Under the pieces are notes generated by a model. That model was not told the DNA's origin. It saw only the letters and a list, made by a program, of their open reading frames with translations, and ran no database searches. Of a DNA stretch of 36,979 nucleotides, positions 25,741 to 33,772 are shown in pieces. A program made the position numbers and the translations under genes. The stretch's first letter is position 1. Each line of letters starts with the position of its first letter. Source of the stretch: Saprospiraceae bacterium. GTDB taxonomy: Bacteria; Bacteroidota; Bacteroidia; Chitinophagales; Saprospiraceae. The stretch lies in NCBI GenBank assembly GCA_020628475.1, contig JAHDFB010000033.1, positions 1 through 36,979 of the forward strand. Direction: 5' to 3'.

Positions 25741-26494
25741 ACATCCATTCGTTTTCCGTAGACAGTTCCTGATTAAAACCGTATTCTTCGGTATCAAACT
25801 GTTTCAACTGTTGTGGATCCACGATTGAATGATCAATTGCATAACGCGCCATAAGACCTCGAGCCTTTTTCGCATTAAATGAAATAAATTTCAAACTTCC
25901 TTTATGCATTTCCTTAAAGTGTACCGTAATGACCTGACCGCGGACCTTCTCAACCTGTATAGCATGAAAATATTCCTGAGAAGCCAGATTAACAACGGTA
26001 TCCGCCCCCATCGCCTTCATATCTTCATTGAGTACATTGGTGATTTTATCTCCCCAGAAACCATATAGATTTTTCTTGCGTCGTATAGCTAATTGGGTGC
26101 CCATCTCCAATCTATATTCCTGAATTTTATCCAAGGGTCTAAGTAGGCCATACAATCCCGATAGGATTCTAATATGATCTTGTGTATATTCAAAACTCTC
26201 CGTTGGCAGCGTTTTCGCATCCAGCCCCTGATACACTCCACCATTAAAAGCCAATACAGCTTCTTTACCCCTTGAATCAAAGGCCTCATTATCATAATCG
26301 AGATAGCGTTGTTTATTGAGCACCGCAAGATCCTTGCTGATTTTCATCAATTCCCTCAAACCTTTGATAGAACTCTTTTTTAATTTATTGATCAGCTGCT
26401 GAGACTCCTCATTAAATCGAGTAGAGCTCGATACTACGTCCTTATCGTGGGCATCAAAATTGAGTGATTTTGCAGGCGATAAAAGAATGATCAT
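25730..26494 (-). CDS. yaaA: YaaA family peroxide-stress protein (UPF0246)
   Basis: The 254-residue protein begins MIILLSPAKSLNFD, the YaaA family signature, and contains AFNGGVYQGLDA, LSGLYGLLRPLD, YRLEMG and NLASQEYF, all conserved blocks. E. coli YaaA limits intracellular free iron and oxidative DNA damage under peroxide stress; the fold is linked to DNA-binding helix-hairpin-helix-like proteins. Its length is typical and all blocks are intact. It is convergent with mscS (11-nt overlap of the stop ends) and starts about 40 nt after the terminator of the DUF1573 gene. Confidence 0.95.
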   Translation of the reverse strand: MIILLSPAKSLNFDAHDKDVVSSSTRFNEESQQLINKLKKSSIKGLRELMKISKDLAVLNKQRYLDYDNEAFDSRGKEAVLAFNGGVYQGLDAKTLPTESFEYTQDHIRILSGLYGLLRPLDKIQEYRLEMGTQLAIRRKKNLYGFWGDKITNVLNEDMKAMGADTVVNLASQEYFHAIQVEKVRGQVITVHFKEMHKGSLKFISFNAKKARGLMARYAIDHSIVDPQQLKQFDTEEYGFNQELSTENEWMFTR

Positions 26495-26533
26495 AGGCTA
26501 GTTTTTTGATTTTGATGAACAGAGTACAATGAT

Positions 26534-26567
26534 AAAAAAAATCCTTGCTCTATCAAGAACAAGGATT
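26534..26567 (-). terminator. Intrinsic terminator of the DUF1573 gene
   Basis: An 8-bp stem (26540-26547 with 26560-26567) has a 12-nt loop and runs straight into eight T on the minus strand (26534-26541, partly shared with the stem). It lies about 29 nt after the stop at 26596. Confidence 0.85.
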
Positions 26568-26595
26568 CTATATATTATGTTTTCAAGCGGTGTTA

Positions 26596-27063
26596 TTACT
26601 TACCTCCGCCCAAAATAGATTTTGGAGCAGTCGGAACTGCATCTTCTTTTTTATTTACCTGACCAACCACTTTGATGATATGAGGTTTACCACCTTCATT
26701 TGTAGTCAAAGTAACGGTTTTATTGATTTTCCCTAATCGATTGGTTGCGTAAGAAATTTTAATCTCAGAAGACTCTCCTGGCATAATTGGCTCTTTTGGC
26801 CAAACTGGAACCGTACATCCACAAGATCCTCTTGCATTAGAAATTACAAGTGGCTCTGTACCTGTATTTGTAAATTTAACAAAACGATCTCTGTCGGAAT
26901 TTTGCTCAATCTCTCCGTAATCACAGATCAATGATTCGAAAGTCATTACAGGACCTTCAGCAGGCGCTTCTGTTTGGTCAACAGCTGGAGTTGCCGGCGT
27001 CTGAGCCTGTGCAAACGCTGCCATTCCGAACATTAAAAAGCAGATAAGAAATAAATTCTTCAT
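26596..27063 (-). CDS. Exported DUF1573 domain protein
   Basis: This 155-residue protein has a clear signal peptide (residues 1-20, AFAQAQ). It contains a single DUF1573 immunoglobulin-like domain (about 40-135): FESLICDYGEIEQNSDRDRF, a strand with TNTGTEPLVI, then the Cys pair GSCGCTVPVWPKEPIMPGE, which is typical of the family. A Pro/Ala/Thr-rich segment precedes the domain and a Gly-rich tail follows. Bacteroidota encode many such proteins in the periplasm or envelope, and the function is unknown. It has its own terminator. Confidence 0.9.
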   Translation of the reverse strand: MKNLFLICFLMFGMAAFAQAQTPATPAVDQTEAPAEGPVMTFESLICDYGEIEQNSDRDRFVKFTNTGTEPLVISNARGSCGCTVPVWPKEPIMPGESSEIKISYATNRLGKINKTVTLTTNEGGKPHIIKVVGQVNKKEDAVPTAPKSILGGGK

Positions 27064-27271
27064 TTGATTATAATATTTATGTTCTAAATTTTTCTACACT
27101 AAGTTATTATATATTCTGTTAACATGTGTGTAATTTTCCAAATATGTATTGTCTTTTAGAGATAATTAACAATTATTAATTGTCCATCTAGCAAGACACA
27201 ATGGTTCAACAAGCCTTCTCCCCTTTTAGTTCCGAGTTTTTGCATGCAATGCTCGTTTTAAATTAAATCGT

Positions 27272-27279
27272 TACATTTG
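27272..27279 (+). promoter_or_regulatory. -7 element just upstream of the outer-membrane protein gene
   Basis: TACATTTG is a perfect TAnnTTTG motif ending only 4 nt before the first possible ATG (27284). A start site 5-8 nt downstream would fall at or after that ATG, which favours either a leaderless mRNA or use of the second ATG at 27302. No TTG lies at the normal -33 distance. Confidence 0.5.
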
Positions 27280-27283
27280 TCAC

Positions 27284-27982
27284 ATGAAAAATTTTAACAA
27301 CATGCGATTTACTTTTATCATTTTATTCATTGGACTATTCCAATTTCAGGCAAACGCTCAATATGAGTTGGGCATGTCCTCTTTAGATGAACATGACGAC
27401 CATTTCGATGCCTGTGCACCAGCTTTTATATTGAAGACTTCACCATTTGACTTTTTCTTGGGAAGAATTCGATTAGCTGGAGAATATCAATTTACCCAAA
27501 AATCTTCGGTCGAACTGAGTTTGATGTATGATTACTTGAGACAAACTGACTTTATCTATGGTAATGTCTCTGATTTCGGACATTTGTATAAAATATCAGC
27601 ACGATATAAGCGCTATCCAAGTTGGGGGCAAAAATGGGTATCTCAAGATAATCCTTTCTGCATGAACGGAATATTCTATGCGTTCGGAATCGAAGCAGGT
27701 CAGTCTCCTTTATTATATGCAAGAAATGAAAGTGTATTTGAATATGTTTCCAATGTACACGAAGAGCGGTCTACTTTTGGAGGTGCCCTAGCGGATATTG
27801 GATATGCATGGTGGATTAAACGTTGGCATTTCGAGTGCTTTATTGGTATGAACGCACGATACAATAGTCGAGCAAGAAGCTCCGAATGGAATACAGAAAC
27901 GGAAGAATTGATCTATGAATATGCCGCGCTTTTTGCTCCGGATTTTAGATTTGGAGTACGTGTTGGCTATCGATTATTCTAA
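27284..27982 (+). CDS. Probable outer-membrane or envelope protein
   Basis: This is a 232-residue exported protein. The signal peptide spans about residues 7-25 (hydrophobic core FIILFIGLFQF, cleavage near NAQ). The mature part has alternating amphipathic strands rich in aromatic residues (RIRLAGEYQF, SSVELSLMYDYL, HLYKISARYKRYPSWGQKW, ALADIGYAWWIKRWHFECF) and ends in RFGVRVGYRLF. A C-terminal Phe and this strand pattern are typical of outer-membrane beta-barrels. If the -7 element at 27272-27279 is used, translation may begin at Met7 (27302). No family name could be given. It is monocistronic. Confidence 0.75.
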   Translation: MKNFNNMRFTFIILFIGLFQFQANAQYELGMSSLDEHDDHFDACAPAFILKTSPFDFFLGRIRLAGEYQFTQKSSVELSLMYDYLRQTDFIYGNVSDFGHLYKISARYKRYPSWGQKWVSQDNPFCMNGIFYAFGIEAGQSPLLYARNESVFEYVSNVHEERSTFGGALADIGYAWWIKRWHFECFIGMNARYNSRARSSEWNTETEELIYEYAALFAPDFRFGVRVGYRLF

Positions 27983-28402
27983 GCGCGTATTTCTCCAAAA
28001 CATGTAACGGCTCCATGCCCCCCCTTTTTCATGGAGTAAGATACTATGAACAACCAGGCTTCTATGTAATCACTATTGCAATGAATCACTGCACTAAGTA
28101 TCACAGCATCATACATAGATATCAAAAATTTCAAGGAAAGATCTAGTACATTTCTAGTGTATTTCCTACTTTAAGCCAAGCAACTAGCATTTTTTTTGAA
28201 TATTTTATCAAAAACTGTAATCCATTGATTGTCTGAATGTTTTCATAATTTTTCTTGTACAAAATAGGCTGCTACTTCCCGTTAAATAAGTGAAGTGTCA
28301 CAACGATATTGATCCAACCATTGTTAGAGCATTGATACATGAATCATATTGGAATAATGCGTTACATCCAATATTCTTGCAACTTTCAAAATTTTTACAA
28401 GC
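27983..28402. other. Gene-free interval before folE
   Basis: No coding sequence is seen. A 7-bp inverted repeat (28011-28017 with 28030-28036) lies about 30 nt after the preceding stop but has no T-run, so it is only a weak terminator candidate. The folE promoter lies at the right end. Confidence 0.4.
28349..28379 (+). promoter_or_regulatory. folE promoter
   Basis: TTG (28349-28351), 20 nt, then TATTCTTG (28372-28379), one mismatch from TAnnTTTG. It is 23 nt before the folE ATG. Confidence 0.5.
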
Positions 28403-29071
28403 ATGATCATTGACGAACAATTAATAGAAAAAGCACGCCACGAACTAAATGGAGACGGTCATATTATGACGAGTACGGATACGCCAATGAGAGCTGATGC
28501 TTTCGACAAAACCGACGAAGAAAAAATGGCGAATATTGAAAAACTATTCGCTGGAATCATGGATGAACTTGGTTTGGATCTAACGGATGATAGCCTTCGC
28601 GGAACTCCTTATAGAGTGGCAAAAATGTATGTAAAAGAGATCTTTCATGGACTGAATCCAAAAAACAAACCATCGCTATCTGTATTTGAGAATAAATATC
28701 AATACAACAAAATGTTGGTGGAAAAGGATATTACATTTGACTCCACTTGCGAACATCATTTTCTTCCGATCATTGGTAAAGCGCACGTGGCTTATATATC
28801 ATCTGGACAGGTCATCGGCTTATCGAAAATCAATCGAATCGTGCAGTACTACGGTAAAAGACCTCAGGTGCAAGAACGTATGACCATTCAAATTTTCAAT
28901 GAACTGAAGGAGGCTTTAAATACGGAAGATGTTATTATCGTGATAGAAGCTGAGCACCTATGTGTTTCGTCGCGCGGTGTATACGACAAGACCAGTAAAA
29001 CGACCACGCTAGAATACGGCGGAAAATTTAACGATATTGATTTAAGAAACGAATTCTATCAACTTCTGTAA
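28403..29071 (+). CDS. folE: GTP cyclohydrolase I FolE
   Basis: FolE converts GTP to 7,8-dihydroneopterin triphosphate, the first step of tetrahydrofolate and biopterin synthesis. The 222-residue protein has the catalytic segment FDSTCEHHFLPIIGKAHVAYI with zinc ligands Cys116 and His119, GLSKINRIVQYYGKRPQVQERMT, and the second zinc Cys in EAEHLCVSSRGV (Cys187). All metal ligands of the zinc-dependent type IA enzyme are present, so it is not the FolE2 form. The first 40 residues are a poorly conserved extension. It has its own promoter. Confidence 0.97.
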   Translation: MIIDEQLIEKARHELNGDGHIMTSTDTPMRADAFDKTDEEKMANIEKLFAGIMDELGLDLTDDSLRGTPYRVAKMYVKEIFHGLNPKNKPSLSVFENKYQYNKMLVEKDITFDSTCEHHFLPIIGKAHVAYISSGQVIGLSKINRIVQYYGKRPQVQERMTIQIFNELKEALNTEDVIIVIEAEHLCVSSRGVYDKTSKTTTLEYGGKFNDIDLRNEFYQLL

Positions 29072-29096
29072 ATTCAATATCGAAGACAGACTCAAC

Positions 29097-29205
29097 GCGG
29101 CAGGAACACGAAGTGCTTGTCTATAGCCGTAGGCTATTGATGAGGCGTATGCCGAACACGGAGTACTCCGCCGCTGATTGCGGTTCTAAGCAAGCTGCGG
29201 GCCGC
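29097..29205. repeat. Palindrome-rich GC island between convergent genes
   Basis: This roughly 110-bp block is much richer in GC than its surroundings. It is framed by gcggc (29097-29101) and gccgc (29201-29205). Inside are gaac/gttc arms (29104-29107 with 29183-29186) and a series of hairpins: atagcc-gta-ggctat (29123-29137), ggc-gtat-gcc (29144-29153), the perfect palindrome cggagtactccg (29159-29170) and ccgc/gcgg (29171-29183). This is the layout of a multibranched structured element. It could serve as a two-way terminator or belong to a dispersed palindromic repeat family. Confidence 0.55.
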
Positions 29206-29215
29206 CCAATGTAGT

Positions 29216-30475
29216 CTATTGAAACGTCACTTGTTTCTCAACCGCTTTATCATCTCGAAGAACAGTAACCAGAACGGTTTGTCCTGGTTCAAATTGGCCT
29301 AAGGCTTGCATATAGGATTGCATATCAACAATATCCAAGTCTCCCATTTTAATGACAACATCTCCTTTAAGAATTCCAGCTTCCGAGGCCGTTTTACCAT
29401 TCCTTACCCCATCAATACGCATTCCTTTACCCTGAAATAAGTAATCGGGAATCACGCCCAAAGTCACCTTAAAACGCAGCTGTTCTGTACTTTCATCCTT
29501 GGTCGTATTAAATCCAATCTTATTCCCTTTGATATCATCCATGATTCTATACACATAATGTGCAATTTGGTAACAGCCATGATAATTCACTTTATCGACG
29601 TCATCGCTTGGCTTATGATAATCCTCGTGCTGACCTGTAAAGAGATGAATGGACGGTATTCCTTCCAGATAAAAACTGGTATGATCTGAAGGCCCGATTC
29701 CACTTTCTGACTTGATCAATTCAAATCCTTTGTTGACCTTGTCCAAGACCGTCCACTCCGGAGAAGTCCCTGTCCCATTGATCGCCAATCTATTATCTTT
29801 TAGGCGTCCGACCATATCGAAATTGATCATATAGTTCATTTGTTCTAGATCTGCGGTTGGATGTTTGACGAAATAATTACTACCCCATAAGCCCTTTTCT
29901 TCGCCGGAGAATGCAATGAATATAAAATTACTGTGTTTGACATTTTTTTCCTGTAACAATTGCGCCAAATATAACATGACGGCAACACCACTGGCATTAT
30001 CATCTGCACCATTATGAATTTCATTGTTGCCTTCGTACAAGGATCCGAATCCTCCCATACCGAGATGATCATAGTGCGCTCCAAGGACCACTGTATTGGA
30101 CGCATTATTATCTATATAACCAATGACATTTCGACCTCTAACGAGTGTTCCATCCGAAGGCATATCCGACTGATGTCCATGGGGATCCGTTGACTCTACG
30201 GCTTCAAAAACTTGAAGATAGCTTTGCGCGCCATTCTTCATATCGCCGAGCGGTTTTAAACCCATTTTTTTATATTGAGCAATGATGTAATCAGCAGCCA
30301 ATTTCTCCCCTTGTGTACCCGTTTCTCGTCCTTTCAACTTGTCATCCGCTAAATAATGTATGGCTTCTGCTAAAGGGCCTTGTTTCGGATTTTGAGGGAT
30401 TTTTAGTTTTGGAGCACATGCCAGCAACATGGCTATAATTGGCAGAAAAATTAGTATTCGCATTGTTGTTTTCAT
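29216..30475 (-). CDS. M28 family metallopeptidase lipoprotein with PDZ domain
   Basis: This is a 419-residue secreted aminopeptidase-type protein. A lipoprotein signal ends in the lipobox MLLAC (Cys20). The M28 catalytic domain (about 30-315) shows the two-zinc site: His134 of GAHYDH, the Asp of GADDNASG (158/159), Glu192-Glu193 of SGEEKGL, Asp220 of NFDM and His287 of YHKPSDD. A C-terminal PDZ domain (about 335-419) with KTASEAGILKGDVVIKMGD probably binds substrate termini. It should sit in the envelope and cut amino acids or small peptides. All catalytic residues are intact. It is convergent with folE across the palindrome-rich island. Confidence 0.93.
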   Translation of the reverse strand: MKTTMRILIFLPIIAMLLACAPKLKIPQNPKQGPLAEAIHYLADDKLKGRETGTQGEKLAADYIIAQYKKMGLKPLGDMKNGAQSYLQVFEAVESTDPHGHQSDMPSDGTLVRGRNVIGYIDNNASNTVVLGAHYDHLGMGGFGSLYEGNNEIHNGADDNASGVAVMLYLAQLLQEKNVKHSNFIFIAFSGEEKGLWGSNYFVKHPTADLEQMNYMINFDMVGRLKDNRLAINGTGTSPEWTVLDKVNKGFELIKSESGIGPSDHTSFYLEGIPSIHLFTGQHEDYHKPSDDVDKVNYHGCYQIAHYVYRIMDDIKGNKIGFNTTKDESTEQLRFKVTLGVIPDYLFQGKGMRIDGVRNGKTASEAGILKGDVVIKMGDLDIVDMQSYMQALGQFEPGQTVLVTVLRDDKAVEKQVTFQ

Positions 30476-30786
30476 CTATATTCTTTTGATATATGCACGG
30501 TTTTTCTGTAGAATCGCCGATTAAAAACGCTCTCTTAAAATGGAGTGATTCTGTATGGCGTCGTATAAAATTAGCGTATAATCTTCATAGGCTTTGCATA
30601 AATCAGGTATAAACCCTTATTATAGCAAACTTGATCCAATTTAAATTTGTAGAAATGAAGGTAGATCTGAACAAGAAGGACGATCCGGTGGTTAGGTTGA
30701 CACGAATGTTTACCTTTCAAATATGAAATAGATATCCCTGAATTAGCTTGCATTAGAATTGTATATTTACGCCTGAAGTAAAGAAA
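30476..30786. other. Divergent intergenic region
   Basis: This region between the M28 peptidase gene and the DUF6787 gene should hold both promoters. A perfect TAAATTTG lies at 30642-30649 on the plus strand, followed by a 23-codon open frame (30655-30726) that has no support as a gene. Nothing else is evident. Confidence 0.35.
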
Positions 30787-31113
30787 ATGGAAAATAAAGG
30801 ACAAGTCGGTTGGGTTCAAAAACTACAAAAACGTTGGGGTGTTTCTGCATCACAAGTATTTATCATCTTATTGGTTTTTGCCTGTACTGGATTTACGGTG
30901 ATGTTTTTAAAAAAGCCCATCGTAGGTTTTTTTACGGAGGGTGGTGAAAAAAACCTCCTGTTTTCTATCATATATTATATACTCATCTTGCCAGTGTATA
31001 ATGTTATTTTACTGATTTACGGATTTATCTTTGGACAATTTCAGTTTTTCTGGAATTTTGAGAAACGTATGTTTTCGAGAATGTTTGGAAGGAATAAGAA
31101 AAGGTCCACTTGA
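30787..31113 (+). CDS. DUF6787 family membrane protein
   Basis: This 108-residue protein has a basic N-terminal part with KLQKRWGVSASQ, then two to three hydrophobic stretches (about 22-44, 60-85). It ends in the conserved, positively charged FGQFQFFWNFEKRMFSRMFG, a pattern I associate with the Bacteroidota DUF6787 proteins. It is probably an inner-membrane protein, and its function is unknown. The stop codon lies inside the hairpin that terminates the convergent T9SS gene. Confidence 0.8.
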   Translation: MENKGQVGWVQKLQKRWGVSASQVFIILLVFACTGFTVMFLKKPIVGFFTEGGEKNLLFSIIYYILILPVYNVILLIYGFIFGQFQFFWNFEKRMFSRMFGRNKKRST

Positions 31114-31127
31114 AACAAGTAGACCTT
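31091..31127 (-). terminator. Terminator between DUF6787 gene and the 742-aa T9SS gene
   Basis: Arms 31101-31112 and 31116-31127 form a 12-bp stem with a 3-nt loop. The single mismatch on the plus strand (C-A) is a G-U pair on the minus strand, and the minus strand continues with a T-rich TTTTCTTATT. It therefore best fits termination of the minus-strand T9SS gene (stop at 31157). The stop codon of the plus-strand gene (31111-31113) lies in its loop-proximal part. Confidence 0.75.
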
Positions 31128-31156
31128 CATCTTATTGATATACAATTCGATTAAAA

Positions 31157-33385
31157 TTACTCCACGATAGAGATTTTTTTCAATCCTCGGCTTCCATCCA
31201 CGTAATTCACAGCTACTATATATAGTCCACTTTGGAAGGCGTTTGTATTTAAATAAATATTTGCATTATCGGCCACATCGATCTGTTGAACGACGGCTCC
31301 TTGTAAGTTTAGGATTTGGATCGTATTCACTAAGCTTGGATCAGCAATCGCAATATCTAGGCTTTCTCCTCTTTTCAACGGATTTGGATAGATATTTACA
31401 TCTTGATCCACACCTTCTGATAATAGTCCTTGACTGGACCCGAAGATATCATCGCTTTGAGAGTATCCAATTTCTATTTCATCACAACCTCGGATATATA
31501 CACAATCCGATTGACAAGGAATCACTACAGCACAACAACCAGCCATATCAAAAGCACCATGCCATTCTTCCGATCCACCGATTATTTCTCCAACATCATT
31601 TTTAAGTGCAATATTTCCCCATGGAGACTTAGAAAATAATTCATCCCATTCTGCATCGATTCCTGAACTTTCGTCCTCTTCCTCTACTTCAGGAGTAAAA
31701 GAGTCTAATGAAGCTAATACATACGATCCGATTTGTTCACAGTCACAGTATTCAGGCACTTCTCCTTCTTCATTTGGAATGGTAGTAAGAATTCCAGTAA
31801 TAAAGGCATCCGAGTTATTTCTCAAAAGGATTTCTCCGTGATTTTTCACTTTTCCACCAAAAGTGGCACCGGTTACCATGGATGCTGTCAAAAACATACC
31901 TGGTTTCAAAATATAATCTTTATTTCCTCGTAATTCAATTGGAGCAGGGAAAAACTGTTCGTCACATCCATCCTCTTGTAAATTGTCCTCCCAAAAGTCT
32001 ACCAAACCACCAACTGCTGCTGTAATCGTCTCGACACTTGGAGCCGTAAATGCTGCCGTTACTTGACCTACAATAGCCGGGATATCAGAAATGGTTTCTT
32101 GCAGTGTAGGGTCTGTATTATCATCCCAGTCACAAGACGTTTCAAATCGCCGTCCATCTTCCATTAAAAAATCCGTTTCACCATTCAAATCGACAGCTAA
32201 TAAAGCGAAATCTTCAATAACTCCTTTGGCTTGTTGAGTACAACCGAAACAAGAGTGTGTTGCAGAGAATAATTGATATTCTGCGAAGTAGCCATAATTG
32301 ATTTTCACTTTCTTATCACAAGATTCACAGTTCTCAAAATTCGCTTCGATGGTAACTGGATCCACACACACCAAACTAAAACGTAGTGAGCTTCTTCCCA
32401 ATTTTGTCGCAATCGTCCAGCTATCTGGAGAACTATCTACACCATCGTAGTGCATGTACAATTGTGCTGCCTTCGCTGCTCCAAGTCTTCCCTGAGAAAA
32501 GATCAAATCGTTATCATTATTTTTCTCATCATGTTGTTCTGCGTCGATATATGCATCATAATCCGTACATTCATCCGTTGCAGAAGAATTATTCTTATTT
32601 GCATTTAAGGCAGTAGACTTCGTTCGGATCAATTTACAAAGGCAATCTTCCTCTTCTTCTTCATCATCGCCATGAATTTCTTTGTAATATTCTTCAAACA
32701 ACTGGCATAATAATTTATAGTATTCTGATTCCTTAATTTCTTCATCAAATTCCACTCCGAAGGTTTCCGCATATCTTTCGATCATCATACAAGTTTGTTC
32801 TTCCGTTAAATTCATATACTCTTGAAAAAAAGCGAACAACTCTACTCTAGACAATAGCTTATCACAAAAGTAAAACCACATATTCGTTAGTGTTTTTTTA
32901 TTGTTTGTAAAGTCATAAAGATAATCGTGCATTCTTCCTGTCACATCCATCATACCATCATCGGCTCTTCGAACCGGTATTTCAAATTGTTGGAGGACAA
33001 CATCTTTCTCCCCACGCACCATGACTTCTAGAACAGGATTTTCTTCTTTTTCGGATTGCTGAACATTGAAAACATCTACTTCGTAAGTATCTTTTAGTAC
33101 ATGAACATTTTCCTTATTGTATTTATCTCGGACCACAATATCCTTGATTCGATTGATATCCCATTCATCGTTTATGATAAATTCAACGTAGGAATGAATT
33201 TGAGTTTTACAGGGTTTGAAAATAGAAATATGATAATCTACCTTCGTTGGCAACTTCGTTCCATCCCCTCCTTTTCCGCCACCTTCACCTCCAGTGGCAA
33301 TTTGCGCGTTAGCAAATTGAAAACTACCAAATAATATGGTACAAATAATGAATAATAAGCGTGATTGTTTAATTAAAGTGCTCAT
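31157..33385 (-). CDS. Large T9SS type A sorting domain-containing secreted protein
   Basis: This is a 742-residue exported protein. The signal peptide covers about 1-28 (LLFIICTILFGSFQFANAQ). A Gly-rich segment (GGEGGGKGGDG) follows. The long middle is acidic, with an EDDEEEEED-type run near 245 and many Cys, including pairs at about 355-362 and in AGCCAVVIPCQSDCVYIRGC near 640. The last 75 residues or so are a Por/T9SS type A sorting domain (VNIYPNPLKRGESLD, TIQILNLQGAVVQ, SGLYIVAV, KKISIVE). No catalytic domain was recognised. It should leave the cell through the type IX system. It is not obviously a paralogue of the protein at 1384-2856, though the design is similar. Confidence 0.85.
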   Translation of the reverse strand: MSTLIKQSRLLFIICTILFGSFQFANAQIATGGEGGGKGGDGTKLPTKVDYHISIFKPCKTQIHSYVEFIINDEWDINRIKDIVVRDKYNKENVHVLKDTYEVDVFNVQQSEKEENPVLEVMVRGEKDVVLQQFEIPVRRADDGMMDVTGRMHDYLYDFTNNKKTLTNMWFYFCDKLLSRVELFAFFQEYMNLTEEQTCMMIERYAETFGVEFDEEIKESEYYKLLCQLFEEYYKEIHGDDEEEEEDCLCKLIRTKSTALNANKNNSSATDECTDYDAYIDAEQHDEKNNDNDLIFSQGRLGAAKAAQLYMHYDGVDSSPDSWTIATKLGRSSLRFSLVCVDPVTIEANFENCESCDKKVKINYGYFAEYQLFSATHSCFGCTQQAKGVIEDFALLAVDLNGETDFLMEDGRRFETSCDWDDNTDPTLQETISDIPAIVGQVTAAFTAPSVETITAAVGGLVDFWEDNLQEDGCDEQFFPAPIELRGNKDYILKPGMFLTASMVTGATFGGKVKNHGEILLRNNSDAFITGILTTIPNEEGEVPEYCDCEQIGSYVLASLDSFTPEVEEEDESSGIDAEWDELFSKSPWGNIALKNDVGEIIGGSEEWHGAFDMAGCCAVVIPCQSDCVYIRGCDEIEIGYSQSDDIFGSSQGLLSEGVDQDVNIYPNPLKRGESLDIAIADPSLVNTIQILNLQGAVVQQIDVADNANIYLNTNAFQSGLYIVAVNYVDGSRGLKKISIVE

Positions 33386-33772
33386 CGTGTTATATTTTAA
33401 TAAATTGATTCCTACCTTTTTGTTTCATTTCATGCCATTCTCATCAAAATAAGCCGACTGATGCTTTCACTTTTGAAAGCAAATCCTATTTATTCTAAGA
33501 AATAATACTATGAAATAAGAAGTTGTCGGAAATATTCTCCTTGTAGAGAAAGGTGCTAGCGAACCCTTAATACCATTTTATCATATAAAAGATGGATCAT
33601 TTTCTATTCATTTTTAAGATCGTCTTTTAAACTTCGAATGGTCGCGTTGAGTGATATGTATTGAACTCATTGGTATAAGGAACTACTCTTAAAAATGTGA
33701 CAAAATTGAATCAAACACATGTTATAAAACCGCACAAAACGATCAACAACCATTGATCAAATCGACACATAA
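33386..33772. other. Gene-free interval upstream of the 742-aa T9SS gene
   Basis: No coding sequence is visible. There is a perfect 7-bp hairpin without T-run at 33463-33480, and a 6-bp one (33741-33746 with 33753-33758) just after the stop of the trimodular gene, followed on the minus strand by GTTTTG. The latter is a weak terminator candidate. Confidence 0.35.

Noticed and set aside
30655..30726. 23-residue open frame with a -7 element (30642-30649) in front
   Set aside because: The -33 box is missing, and the peptide is too short to support; it may be chance or a decayed fragment.
30571..30819. 82-codon minus-strand open frame in the divergent intergenic region
   Set aside because: It overlaps the start of the DUF6787 gene, lacks a recognisable pattern and has the composition of non-coding DNA.
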